A stretch of DNA of 16,594 nt from CAVDAL01 sp963606965 (lineage in GTDB: Bacteria > Actinomycetota > Coriobacteriia > Coriobacteriales > QAMH01). Where the stretch lies: NCBI GenBank assembly GCA_963606965.1, contig CAVDAL010000049.1, forward strand, positions 1 to 16,594, read 5' to 3'. The notes under the pieces are model-generated. The model did no database searches, was not told the DNA's origin, and saw only the letters and a program-made list of their open reading frames with translations. Numbering within the stretch: the first letter of the stretch is position 1; each line of letters starts with the position of its first letter. The position numbers and the translations under genes were made by a program. This document shows, piece after piece, positions 6,799-15,049 of the stretch.

Positions 6799-7854
6799 CT
6801 AATTTTGTGAGAAGAACCCGCCAAAGTTAGGAGTGCCGGGCTCGTCTTGATCATCCTCGTCGTCTAAATTTTCACCCAAAAATTCTTCAATGCTCATTCC
6901 AAGCGCACCGCGAGCAAATTCGTCCTGCGTCATTTCTTCAGCTGCAGACCAATCAAGGCCGAATTCAGAACAGGTCTTTTCATCCTCGTACAAAAGCGCT
7001 AAAGCTTGAACATTCAAGTCTTCACCACCAACTATAGCAAGCAAATGATAAAGCTGGTGAATTGTTTCAATCATCGGCAGCGTAAGGTCTAAATCTTCCG
7101 CCGTATCCAAAATAACATCCAGGCAATCAATGAAAGATTCAACACTAATCACGCCTGAATAATCATGGCTTTTAATGCGCGGTGCATAATCATAAAGTGC
7201 AGCAGAATTGCCGCAACTCAAAGATAGAACATTCAATGCAGCCTTGTTCGAAAAGCCCGCCATGCGCTGGATTGCCAAAGCTTCAACAGTGCTGAAAATT
7301 GAGCCAGCAAATGTAATCATAGAAAGAACAGCTGCCAGCTGACCGTCCCCTGGGTTTTCTTGAATTGAAATCTTCGGAGCAAAATATGGGAATAATGGCG
7401 CGAGTTTATCGACCAATTCCTTTTCGCCGCCAACAAATGCAATTGTTTGTTCTTTTGAGGCAACATTAACAATTGGAGCGTCCAAAACGCCAATTTCATT
7501 CACTGTTGCCATAGCATAAATTTCACGCGCAAGCTGCGGCGTTGAAAAACTTAAATCTATTGCATACTGGCCAGGCTGCATCAATTCGAGCAGGCCGTTT
7601 TCCCCAAAATATAATTCTTCAAGATCCATAGGAGTTCTGCATGACGTCAAGATAATTTGCGAATTTTTAATAGCTTCAGTTCTGCTTTCAATGTAGTGCA
7701 AACTAAGCGGTGCTAAATAAACAGATTCGCGTGGGTCGTGATCACAAACAACAACATCGTATTCTGCGCCAACCAAATTTTTGACTGCACGAACCGCAGC
7801 CCTGTTGTTGGCTCCACCAAAAAAGGTGATCTTGGTATCCTCTGGACTAATCAT
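6799..7854 (-). CDS. Divergent 3-hydroxyisobutyrate / 6-phosphogluconate dehydrogenase-like protein, probably lacking the catalytic lysine
   Basis: The 351-residue product has a Rossmann start (ITFFGGANNRAAVRAVKNL at 9-27) and AIDLSFSTPQLAREI at 98-112. LDAPIVN at 124-130, VGG at 141-143 and an all-helical second half follow. This is the plan of beta-hydroxyacid dehydrogenases. The signature residues are degraded. The usual GxGxxG is GGANNR, the DAPVSGG substrate loop is shortened and lacks SGG, and the catalytic segment GxGxxxKxxxN reads GDGQLAAVLSM (169-179), so Lys aligns with A175 and Asn with M179. A 25-residue acidic tail rich in Asp/Glu ends the protein. A strong AAGGGAG lies 7 nt before the ATG. 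It follows pncB by 55 bp and is coupled to rlmL. It may be a non-catalytic NAD(P)-binding protein; no function is assigned. Confidence 0.75.
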   Translation of the reverse strand: MISPEDTKITFFGGANNRAAVRAVKNLVGAEYDVVVCDHDPRESVYLAPLSLHYIESRTEAIKNSQIILTSCRTPMDLEELYFGENGLLELMQPGQYAIDLSFSTPQLAREIYAMATVNEIGVLDAPIVNVASKEQTIAFVGGEKELVDKLAPLFPYFAPKISIQENPGDGQLAAVLSMITFAGSIFSTVEALAIQRMAGFSNKAALNVLSLSCGNSAALYDYAPRIKSHDYSGVISVESFIDCLDVILDTAEDLDLTLPMIETIHQLYHLLAIVGGEDLNVQALALLYEDEKTCSEFGLDWSAAEEMTQDEFARGALGMSIEEFLGENLDDEDDQDEPGTPNFGGFFSQN

Positions 7855-7909
7855 GGGCTAACTCCCTTACAACAAGGACGGATGAGACCACAGCAAAAAG
7901 CTGTAGTGC

Positions 7910-9373
7910 TTAGTATAGCGAATCTAAGCCGCGAAGTTGTAAAATTAATTGAGTCCTCACATTAAATAATTCTCGTTCAATTCCTGCAGGATATCTATGA
8001 GGATTCAAAAAGCGTTTTGTCGAATTTTCAAGTAGCTCAATTTGTTCATGACAATGCGCGCGAGCGTGCGTTGCATCCAAGTCGAAGTCACACATTTTGC
8101 CGCCGCGAGCAAAAGGTTTTAACATGCTTTCATGGCGAAGATTTGCGTCATATTTTTTGCGATGAGTTTGATCATTTTGATCAACGCCAATCATGACTTG
8201 CGGAACTTCGCGGCATGTGTCAAAAATAACATCGCCAGCAAAAGTGCCATCGTCATTATAAAAACGCATTGTGTCCAAAACACCTGGGATTGTGAGCTTG
8301 CTTGTTTCTTCAGAAACTTTAATCTTTGGTTGCCACGGTTCATCTTTAGATTGACGAATTGCTGAAAGCTTATACACACCGCCAAGAGCAGCTTGATCAT
8401 ATGCTGTAGCAAGCTTTGTTCCAACACCCAAAGAATCAAAACATGCTCCCTGTTCCACGAGAGCAGAAATTGTATATTCATCCAAGTCGTTGCTCAAGAC
8501 AATCTTTACATTTTGCAGCCCTGCTTCATCAAGCATTTTTCTTGCCTTGCGTGAAAGCCAAGCCAAGTCGCCTGAATCAATGCGAATGCCAGACAGCTGT
8601 TCCCCGCGTTCTTGCATCTCTTTTGCAACAGTTATCGCATTTTGAACTCCTTGAGTCACGTTATATGTATCAACAAGCAAAATGCAATTCTTTGGCATGG
8701 ACTGCGCATATGCCCTAAATGCAGTTAACTCATCTTCAAAAGACATGATCCATGAATGAGCATGCGTGCCGCTGACTGGGATTTTATATTCCTTACCAGC
8801 CAAAACATTTGCAACAGATGCAGCGCCACCAATAAAAGCTGCCCTGCTTGCAGACATTCCGCCATCTGGGCCTTGCGCACGTCGCAAACCAAATTCTGCA
8901 ATTGGTTTGTAGCCTGCTGCATAACACATGCGCGCAGCTTTTGTTGCAATGAGTGTTTGGAAGTTAATGCCGTTAAGCAGTGCTGTTTCAAGCAGTTGAC
9001 AGTGAAGAAGCGACCCTGTTACACGGACAAGTGGTTCATGAGGGAAGACAACTGTACCATCTGGAATGGCATCGATATCAACATTTAATTCAAAATCAAG
9101 CAGCCATTCCAAAAACTCTTGGCAAAACATCTTGCCGCCGCCTGGTGCTTCAAGTTGAGCAAGATAATCGATATCATCTTGTGTAAATTTGAAGTTGCTA
9201 ACAAGCGTTGCAATCTGGTCTGTGCCACATGAAATTGCATATCCACCACCAAATGGATTGTTGCGATAAAAAGCATAAAAGCATGCTTGTTCATCAAGCT
9301 TGTTGAATTGCCAATAGCCCTGCGCCATTGTCAGCTGGTACAAGTCTGTTAAAAGCGTAAGGTTTCTTGACAT
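7910..9373 (-). CDS. pncB: Nicotinate phosphoribosyltransferase
   Basis: It forms nicotinate mononucleotide from nicotinate and PRPP with ATP, in the NAD salvage (Preiss-Handler) pathway in the cytoplasm. The 487-residue length fits the longer bacterial type. Visible features are NLTLLTDLYQLTMAQGYW at 4-21, FGLRRAQGPDGG at 161-172, and the SGTHAHSW motif (201-208), which contains the histidine that is autophosphorylated in this family. RIDSGDL near 264-270 and SNDLDEYTI, both phosphate/PRPP-site regions, follow. The open frame reaches 9424, but 9373 is preceded by AAGGAG at ideal distance and begins the conserved N-terminus. It starts 10 bp after ricT stops, in the same operon. Confidence 0.96.
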   Translation of the reverse strand: MSRNLTLLTDLYQLTMAQGYWQFNKLDEQACFYAFYRNNPFGGGYAISCGTDQIATLVSNFKFTQDDIDYLAQLEAPGGGKMFCQEFLEWLLDFELNVDIDAIPDGTVVFPHEPLVRVTGSLLHCQLLETALLNGINFQTLIATKAARMCYAAGYKPIAEFGLRRAQGPDGGMSASRAAFIGGAASVANVLAGKEYKIPVSGTHAHSWIMSFEDELTAFRAYAQSMPKNCILLVDTYNVTQGVQNAITVAKEMQERGEQLSGIRIDSGDLAWLSRKARKMLDEAGLQNVKIVLSNDLDEYTISALVEQGACFDSLGVGTKLATAYDQAALGGVYKLSAIRQSKDEPWQPKIKVSEETSKLTIPGVLDTMRFYNDDGTFAGDVIFDTCREVPQVMIGVDQNDQTHRKKYDANLRHESMLKPFARGGKMCDFDLDATHARAHCHEQIELLENSTKRFLNPHRYPAGIERELFNVRTQLILQLRGLDSLY

Positions 9374-9379
9374 TGTTTG

Positions 9380-9385
9380 CTCCTT
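9380..9385 (-). promoter_or_regulatory. Ribosome binding site fixing the pncB start
   Basis: AAGGAG on the minus strand lies 6 nt before the ATG at 9373 and overlaps the stop codon of ricT. It rules out the longer open frame beginning at 9424. Confidence 0.8.
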
Positions 9386-10862
9386 AAACGCCACGTGGCG
9401 GACGTCTTGTTTGTCTGTCCCCACTTAAACTTGAAGAATGTTGGCCTGGGCGTGGCTTACTTGTGTTGCTGTTGCCACCGCCATTGCCATTTTTATTTTG
9501 ATTGTTACTTTGCTTGCTATGCTGTTGATTATGCTGCTTGTTATGCTGCTGCGCATTAGCCGAAGAATTTCCAGCACTTCCAACGCTTCTTTTACGGCGG
9601 CGCGGTTTACGTGAATCATTTTCTTCTTGCTTAACAGTTTGCTGTTGCTTTTGATGAGCAGCTTCAACATGTTTAGGTGCTGGTTTAGAAACGCTTTGTG
9701 CTTCATCTGCGCCTTTTTCAACAGAAACACTGCGGCGCTTGCGCAAGACTCGTCCGTCTTCATGCTTTTTAGATGGAGCAACTGCAACAGTCTTTTTAGC
9801 TGCTTTAGCCTGCCCATTTTTTGCAGCACGCGGAACTGGTGTCTTAACGGTCTTAGCAGAATTTTTTGAAGAAGGCTTGCCTTGCGAATGTTGCGCTTTT
9901 GGATTTTCAGCAACAACATCCTTAAGGTCTGCACTATCAGAAAAGTTAGTTTCTGCCATCAATGCAAGCTTTTTATCATTGCGCAATTCTTCCAAAGCGC
10001 GTTCAAGAGATTTCTGCGAAATATGACAAGGACGCACACATTCGCCATCTTCAGGCTTCTTTGCACCATCTGTATCCATTGCATGCAAAGGAACAGAAAG
10101 ACTTTGTCCATCTTCCAAAACCAAATTTATAATTTCTGCTGGAGTGTTGAAGTCGACAACTTTTGCCTGTCCAAGCGGCGTATCAATAATGTCACCTTTT
10201 TTAGGCGCACGGTTTTTGAAGTCCTGATAAGCTTCAAGTTCATAACGCAAACAGCACATCAGCCTTCCGCACTGACCAGAAATTTTATTTGAACTAAGCG
10301 GCAAATCTTGATCTTTTGCCATGCGAATAGAAACTTGTTGAATTTCTGCGCCAAACCTGTGACAGCATAATTCTTCACCGCAATGCCCAATGCCACCAAG
10401 AATACGAGCTTCATCGCGCACGCCAATCTGACGCATGTCAATGCGAACATGAAAATATGATGCCAAGTCGCGTACCAATGCGCGAAAATCAACACGTTCA
10501 TCTGCGGAAAAATAAAATGTAGCAAAGTCGCCAGAAAATACAAATTCAACACGAATTGGCTTCATGTCAAGTTCATTTTTTTGAACCATTTCACAAAAAA
10601 CAGGAAATGCTTCTTCGCTTTTCTTTGCAAGACTATCCGCAGTCTTGAAATCTTCTTCTGTTGCAACTCGCAAAACAGGCTTTAAAGGAGCTACAAGTTC
10701 TTCTTCTGTAACTTCCTTTTCAGCTTCAACGCAAAGACCCATTTCTTTGCCGCGAGCTGTTTCAACAATCAAATGATCGCCATTTTTAATTTCTATTCCG
10801 TTTGGGTCGAACCAATAATGTTTAGCAGCATAACGCAAACGAACTGCTACTACCTTGGGCAT
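9384..10862 (-). CDS. ricT: PSP1-domain protein RicT (YaaT) with long basic, disordered tail
   Basis: RicT/YaaT of Bacillus acts with RicA and RicF in a complex carrying iron-sulfur clusters that supports RNase Y-dependent mRNA processing and affects phosphorelay and competence. Residues 1-285 are the conserved part, including ARILGGIGHCGEELCCHRF and GQCGRLMCCLRYE, with cysteines at 161, 166, 167, 198, 203 and 204, likely cluster ligands. The protein has 492 residues; Bacillus RicT ends near 275. The extra 200 residues are low-complexity: Lys/Ala-rich, two basic repeats (LRKRRSVSV near 373 and RRKRSVGSA near 422), then a Gln/His/Asn-rich stretch at about 438-457 and an Arg/Pro end. This looks disordered and RNA-binding (inference). 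The ATG lies 13 bp inside the end of holB, with GGGAGG 4 nt before it. Placement beside holB and tmk is the classical context. Confidence 0.9.
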   Translation of the reverse strand: MPKVVAVRLRYAAKHYWFDPNGIEIKNGDHLIVETARGKEMGLCVEAEKEVTEEELVAPLKPVLRVATEEDFKTADSLAKKSEEAFPVFCEMVQKNELDMKPIRVEFVFSGDFATFYFSADERVDFRALVRDLASYFHVRIDMRQIGVRDEARILGGIGHCGEELCCHRFGAEIQQVSIRMAKDQDLPLSSNKISGQCGRLMCCLRYELEAYQDFKNRAPKKGDIIDTPLGQAKVVDFNTPAEIINLVLEDGQSLSVPLHAMDTDGAKKPEDGECVRPCHISQKSLERALEELRNDKKLALMAETNFSDSADLKDVVAENPKAQHSQGKPSSKNSAKTVKTPVPRAAKNGQAKAAKKTVAVAPSKKHEDGRVLRKRRSVSVEKGADEAQSVSKPAPKHVEAAHQKQQQTVKQEENDSRKPRRRKRSVGSAGNSSANAQQHNKQHNQQHSKQSNNQNKNGNGGGNSNTSKPRPGQHSSSLSGDRQTRRPPRGV

Positions 10863-11839
10863 AAAGCCTCCCTGATTTTAAATAAGTATGCCTCTATGGC
10901 TAGTTGTGGTGTCACATTATACGAGATTTGAAGCAAAACATCGTCCGCAGCTTGCAATGCAGTCAGCAAGGCGCTGCTAGAAACCCGCGTTGCTACTTCC
11001 ATTGTTTGATTTTGCGCCTGTTCAAATGCAATCATGTCTGCCGCACCTTGGTTTGTAACAAGACAATCCCGAAGCCATGCACGCGATTGTTCCAAAGCTT
11101 CCACGAGTGCAGCGCGCTCTTGCGCACTATATTCCCGCTTGTGTCGTTGTTCCAAAGTTTTTTGTGCACCTTTGCTCAAAAAGTCAGATGCGCTTTCTTC
11201 CTCTTCTTTGTGCTGGGCTTCTAATTCATCCAAACCATAAGAAGACATTGATTTTATTATTTGCGCAGCATCAAAAATTGTAGCATTATTTGCACCATTT
11301 GCCACGTCATACATAATATCAAAAATAGTCTGATTTGCTCTGTGCGCTGTGCCTCTGCTTTTGCAGTGCAAAATTTGGCAGCGGCTGCGCAAAGTTTCAA
11401 GCACGCCGTCTTCAGATGCTGTTAACATCAAAATGCAAACTCCAGCTGGTGGCTCTTCTAAAGTCTTAAGAAAAGCATTTGCACAAGATTCATTAAATTT
11501 TTCCGCGCTATTAATTATATAAACTTTTGCATTTGAACGAATTGGAGCCAAAGAAATGTCATGAATTAACTCTGTGACCTGCTCTTTTACATAAGTTTTT
11601 GTGCCTTGCGGACTGACGATGTGAATGTCTGGATGTACAAGGCGCAATGCAGTTTGCAATTCTTCTTCATCATCTTGTGCAACAAGTGCTGCAGCAAAGC
11701 GTAAAGCTATCAATTCTTTGCTTGAATCTTTTGCACCAATTAACATATAAGCATGCGTGACAGAATTTGTTTCAAGCGCTTGTTCAAGATAGCCAACAAC
11801 TTGCTCTTGGCCTGTTATGTCTGAAAACACATCTTGCAT
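10850..11839 (-). CDS. holB: DNA polymerase III delta' subunit
   Basis: Delta' is the non-ATPase subunit of the clamp loader that puts the beta sliding clamp on DNA. The 329-residue product has SDITGQEQVVGYLEQAL at the N-terminus, HAYMLIGAKDSSKE at 29-42 (a degenerate P-loop, as usual in delta'), HPDIHIVSPQGT at 69-80, and NAFLKTLEEPPAGVCILMLT at 121-140. The SRC sensor motif is at 152-154. The Cys-rich zinc module that normally precedes the HPD segment in delta' is absent: residues 52-68 have no cysteines. The ATG shares one base with the tmk stop (TAATG), with AAGGAG 8 nt upstream inside tmk, so the two are coupled. Confidence 0.92.
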   Translation of the reverse strand: MQDVFSDITGQEQVVGYLEQALETNSVTHAYMLIGAKDSSKELIALRFAAALVAQDDEEELQTALRLVHPDIHIVSPQGTKTYVKEQVTELIHDISLAPIRSNAKVYIINSAEKFNESCANAFLKTLEEPPAGVCILMLTASEDGVLETLRSRCQILHCKSRGTAHRANQTIFDIMYDVANGANNATIFDAAQIIKSMSSYGLDELEAQHKEEEESASDFLSKGAQKTLEQRHKREYSAQERAALVEALEQSRAWLRDCLVTNQGAADMIAFEQAQNQTMEVATRVSSSALLTALQAADDVLLQISYNVTPQLAIEAYLFKIREALCPR

Positions 11840-12537
11840 TAATGTTGCTCCTTTTTTACAGCTTCACAATTCGGAGCTTTTGTTTCAGGAAAAATTTTCG
11901 CAATATGTTCCCAAACTTCATTTTGAACGCATTCGATTGATTGCTGTGCTTGCACAACATGAACACGCTGTGGGTTAGCTTTTGCAAGATTTTCAAAGCC
12001 ATCATGCACTCGTTTATGAAATTCCATGCCAGCGCCTTCAATGCGGTCTGCGCCACCGCTTGAAACTTCAGCCGCGCGCTTCACTCCTTGCTCAGGATCA
12101 ATCTGCAGCAAGATGGTGCAATCTGGCACTGTGTCAGCACTTGCCAAACTATTAAGCTGTTCAACTAAAGCTGGGTCAATTCCGCGCCCAAAGCCTTGAT
12201 ATGCAACAGTTGAATCAATAAAGCGGTCGCACAAAACAACTCTGCCAGCCTCAAGTGCAGGCTTGATCACATCTTGCACAATCTGCGCACGAGCAGCTTC
12301 ATACAAAAAAAGCTCTGTAATCAAAGACATTTCATCTTGCTCTTTATCCAAAAGAATAGCGCGAATTTTTTCACCAATTGGTGTTGCACCAGGTTCACGC
12401 ACAAGCAAAACATCAAAGCCATTTTGCTCTAAATGTTCTTTCAAAAGCTTGATTTGGGTGCTTTTACCAGCGCCTTCTCCGCCTTCGAATGTTATGAAGA
12501 TGCCCTTTCCGTTGCTTGTACCAACACTAGATGGCAT
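11839..12537 (-). CDS. tmk: Thymidylate kinase
   Basis: It phosphorylates dTMP to dTDP with ATP, supplying DNA synthesis. The product is 232 residues from the chosen start. The P-loop GGEGAGKST is at 19-27, the REPG motif at 47-50, DRFIDSTVAYQGFGRG at 104-119 gives the DR(Y/H/F) nucleotide-binding arginine, and a lid-like stretch SSGGADRIE lies further on. The open frame reaches 12570. The ATG at 12537 is preferred because it places the conserved GIFITFEGGEGAGKS near the N-terminus; the ribosome site there (GGTGGTG) is weak. It overlaps the end of the fumarase beta gene by 11 bp and shares one base with the holB start. Confidence 0.95.
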   Translation of the reverse strand: MPSSVGTSNGKGIFITFEGGEGAGKSTQIKLLKEHLEQNGFDVLLVREPGATPIGEKIRAILLDKEQDEMSLITELFLYEAARAQIVQDVIKPALEAGRVVLCDRFIDSTVAYQGFGRGIDPALVEQLNSLASADTVPDCTILLQIDPEQGVKRAAEVSSGGADRIEGAGMEFHKRVHDGFENLAKANPQRVHVVQAQQSIECVQNEVWEHIAKIFPETKAPNCEAVKKEQH

Positions 12538-13057
12538 AAATATCACCACCATATGTGTCCAAAGCAACAAAGCATGGGAAGTCTTTTAATTCAAGCTTGC
12601 GCAAAGCTTCTGTGCCCAAATCTTTCCATGCGACTGTTTGCGCATTAACAACACATTTTGCAAGCAGAGCCGCACTGCCACCAACAGCAGCAAAATATAT
12701 GCTGCCAGTGTCTATGCAAGATTGCTTGACTTGTTCACTGCGCGTGCCTTTGCCAATACTTGCAACAATTCCAGCTTCATGAAGGCGCGGGGCTGCAAAA
12801 TCCATGCGACTTGCAGTTGTTGGCCCAACTGAACCCAAAGGCCTGCCAGCCGCTGCAGGAGTTGGACCTGCATAAAAAATTGTTTGCCCTTTCAAATGAA
12901 AAGGCAATTCACCGCATTCATCTAAAGCTTCAAGCAAGCGAACGTGGCCTGCATCTCTTGCCGTGAATACTGGTCCAGAAAGCAGAACAAAATCTCCTGC
13001 ATGAAGCTCTTTTAATTTCTCTTTGCTTAAAGGCAATTGCAATTTAACTTCTACCAT
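12527..13057 (-). CDS. Class I fumarate hydratase, beta subunit
   Basis: This is the C-terminal half of class I (iron-sulfur) fumarase/tartrate dehydratase, encoded as a separate subunit of 176 residues, normal for the two-subunit type. Family landmarks are HAGDFVLLSGPVFTARDAGH at 19-38, YAGPTPA, GPTTASRMD and GKGTRSE, and a VGGSAALL stretch. With the alpha subunit it hydrates fumarate to malate reversibly in the cytoplasm. Its ATG overlaps the alpha stop by 7 bp (ATGGTAG). The neighbouring mdh argues for fumarase rather than tartrate dehydratase, but sequence alone does not exclude tartrate. Confidence 0.92.
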   Translation of the reverse strand: MVEVKLQLPLSKEKLKELHAGDFVLLSGPVFTARDAGHVRLLEALDECGELPFHLKGQTIFYAGPTPAAAGRPLGSVGPTTASRMDFAAPRLHEAGIVASIGKGTRSEQVKQSCIDTGSIYFAAVGGSAALLAKCVVNAQTVAWKDLGTEALRKLELKDFPCFVALDTYGGDIYAI

Positions 13058-13923
13058 GGCAACTGCCCCGTTTCTGCAAAATCTTCCAAATCAATGCTAA
13101 TTGATCGCATTGCACTGCAGCCCATATTAACTGCAACAGGCAAAGCTGCAATGTGACATGGAGCTGTTGCAATATGGCAAGCAACAGCAGTCGCGCTGCC
13201 GCCAAGAGCACCTGCTCCAATGCCTAAAGCATTAATTTCTTCCAAAAGCTCGGCCTCAAGCTTTGCAAGCTCTTCATTTTTATTCTGTTCATCAACAGGT
13301 CGAAGAAGCGCATGCTTTGCCAAACCGGCAACTTTGTCGAAGGTCGCACCAATGCCAATTCCAACAACCAAAGGTGGGCAAGCATTTGCTGCTTTTGCTT
13401 TTACGCGATTCAGCACAACTTGCTTTATGCCTTCCCAACCTGCACTTGGCGGCAGCATTTCAACACAGCTTGCATTGTCTGAGCCGCCACCTTTCAGCAT
13501 TATATGAAGAGTTGCGCTGTTGCCTTCTACAAAATGAATTTCCGTAAAAGCCGGCGTGTTTGTGCCAGGGTTAGTGCGATCACATAATGCATCGCGCAAA
13601 GTGCTCATTCGCAATGCATTTTCCTTATAAGCAGTAGCAACCGCCTTATCCACCAACGCGAATGGGTCGCCTTCCAAAATGCAATCAGCGCCAACTTCCA
13701 AGCAAACCCAAACTGTGCCAGTATCCTGGCACAAAGGCACGCTATCTTCGCTAGCAATTTCTGCATTTTTGCAAAGCTGCTGCAAAACCAACTTCCCACG
13801 TTCGTGCTGTTCTGCATGCTCCACTTCCTGCAAAGCGCGCAACATATCTGGTCGCAAATTAAATGCGATATGCGGAATAGCCTTGCTTAAAGCTTCTGAA
13901 ATTATTTGTGAATCAATCTTCAT
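13051..13923 (-). CDS. Class I fumarate hydratase, alpha subunit (4Fe-4S)
   Basis: This is the catalytic iron-sulfur half of two-subunit class I fumarase, 290 residues. VPLCQDTGTVWV at 62-73 supplies the first cluster cysteine (C65). GGGSDNAS at 145-152 and NACPPLVVGIGIGATFDKVAGLAKHALLRP (from 180) supply a second cysteine (C182). A Cys/His-rich C-terminal stretch (TAVACHIATAPCH) holds the likely third. It should be oxygen sensitive, as in anaerobes. The ATG directly abuts the mdh TAA, and no good ribosome site is seen, so translation is probably coupled to mdh. The pair mdh-fumarase would interconvert oxaloacetate, malate and fumarate, as in the reductive branch leading to fumarate respiration (inference). 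Confidence 0.93.
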   Translation of the reverse strand: MKIDSQIISEALSKAIPHIAFNLRPDMLRALQEVEHAEQHERGKLVLQQLCKNAEIASEDSVPLCQDTGTVWVCLEVGADCILEGDPFALVDKAVATAYKENALRMSTLRDALCDRTNPGTNTPAFTEIHFVEGNSATLHIMLKGGGSDNASCVEMLPPSAGWEGIKQVVLNRVKAKAANACPPLVVGIGIGATFDKVAGLAKHALLRPVDEQNKNEELAKLEAELLEEINALGIGAGALGGSATAVACHIATAPCHIAALPVAVNMGCSAMRSISIDLEDFAETGQLPW

Positions 13924-14859
13924 TTATTTGCGAAGATCCAAGCTATCAATTTGCTGTGCAATTGAAGAAGCTGAAGCCTGCAATTCAGCCAACTCTTCTT
14001 CATTCAAATCGAATTCAACGACTTTTTCCACACCATTTTTGCCAAGCTCGACAGGCACGCACATATATGTATCTTCAATGCCATATTCGCCTTCAAGATA
14101 TGCACAAACGCTCATGACTTCATGTGTGTCATTCACAATTGCTTCAACCATGTGTGCAATTGAAGCACCTGGAGCATAAAAAGCAGAACCAGTCTTCAAA
14201 AATTCAACGACTTCAGCGCCAGAATTTACAGTGCGCTTTGTTGTGCGCTCGATGCCTTCCGCATCCAAAACTTCTGTCAAAGGCTTGCCATTAACTGTTG
14301 TGAAGCGAGGCAATGTAACCATTGATTCACCATGAGCGCCAACAGCATATGCGCAAATGTCTTCAACGCTTGCTCCTATTTCTTCAGAAATTGCAAAAGC
14401 ATAGCGAGCAGAATCAAGCACGCCGCCCATACCCATCAGCCTATTCTTTGGAACGCCAGCATTTTTGAATGCAAGATATGTCATAACATCAAGCGGGTTT
14501 GTAACGCAGACAAAAATTGCATCTGGGCTTGCTTCTTTAGCCTTGCCAATAACATCAAGCATAATCTTTGAATTAACGCCAATTAAATCTTCACGAGTCA
14601 TGCCAGGCTTGCGGGCAACGCCAGCGGTAATAACAACAACATCACTATTTGCTGTATCTGCATAATCATTGGTGCCAACAACACGTGGACCAAATTTTTC
14701 AATTGAACGCATATGCATCATATCGAGCGCTTTGCCCTGTGGCATTCCTTCAACAACATCGCACAAAACAACGTCTGCAATGCCCTTCATTGCTAAAATG
14801 TGACCAGCAGTTGCGCCAACATTACCAGCGCCAACAATAGTAACCTTAGGATAAGACAT
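13924..14859 (-). CDS. mdh: Malate dehydrogenase (LDH-like type)
   Basis: It interconverts malate and oxaloacetate with NAD(H). The 311-residue product has the Rossmann motif GAGNVGA at 10-16 and D34 in LCDVVEG (NAD specificity). VARKPGMTR at 81-89 has Arg at the position that separates malate from lactate dehydrogenases. VTNPLDVMTYL from 119, DSARY at 149-153, and catalytic H176 in VGAHGE follow. The open frame extends to 14895, but the ATG at 14859 has GGAGG 5 nt upstream and starts the conserved N-terminus. It is the first gene of the large cluster; the 190-bp gap upstream should hold the promoter. Confidence 0.96.
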   Translation of the reverse strand: MSYPKVTIVGAGNVGATAGHILAMKGIADVVLCDVVEGMPQGKALDMMHMRSIEKFGPRVVGTNDYADTANSDVVVITAGVARKPGMTREDLIGVNSKIMLDVIGKAKEASPDAIFVCVTNPLDVMTYLAFKNAGVPKNRLMGMGGVLDSARYAFAISEEIGASVEDICAYAVGAHGESMVTLPRFTTVNGKPLTEVLDAEGIERTTKRTVNSGAEVVEFLKTGSAFYAPGASIAHMVEAIVNDTHEVMSVCAYLEGEYGIEDTYMCVPVELGKNGVEKVVEFDLNEEELAELQASASSIAQQIDSLDLRK

Positions 14860-14864
14860 GAATT

Positions 14865-14869
14865 CCTCC
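14865..14869 (-). promoter_or_regulatory. Ribosome binding site fixing the mdh start
   Basis: GGAGG on the minus strand lies 5 nt before the ATG at 14859. It rules out the longer frame beginning at 14895. Confidence 0.85.
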
Positions 14870-15049
14870 ACTTTTCTCTTTTTTGTCCTGAACAAATTTT
14901 ATTACATAGCATGCCCTTGCATTAAGCGCATACCAGCAATTTTATGCAAATGCCAAACTAATCCGTGCGCGACATTCTTATAACTTAACTATCTTCGAAT
15001 TAAATTCATTTTCTTTAAAAACTTTATTTGTAACTTTCAACTTATTTTC

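Larger units (their letters stand above)
4752..14859 (-). other. Predicted nine-gene operon mdh to rlmL
   Basis: All nine genes point the same way. Junctions are: mdh/fumarase alpha 0 bp, alpha/beta overlap 7, beta/tmk overlap 11, tmk/holB overlap 1, holB/ricT overlap 13, ricT/pncB gap 10, pncB/dehydrogenase-like gap 55, dehydrogenase-like/rlmL gap 1. Such packing strongly suggests one transcript with translational coupling. An extra promoter in the 55-bp gap cannot be excluded. In the 190-bp gap upstream (14860-15049) I saw AT-rich -10-like stretches but no convincing promoter pair or terminator. Confidence 0.75.

Noticed and set aside
7855..7909. Terminator after pncB
   Set aside because: ACAGC/GCTGT forms only a 5-bp stem and is followed by mixed sequence rather than a T-run.
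9425..9934. 169-residue minus-strand open frame within ricT
   Set aside because: It is an out-of-frame shadow of the Lys/Gln-rich ricT tail.
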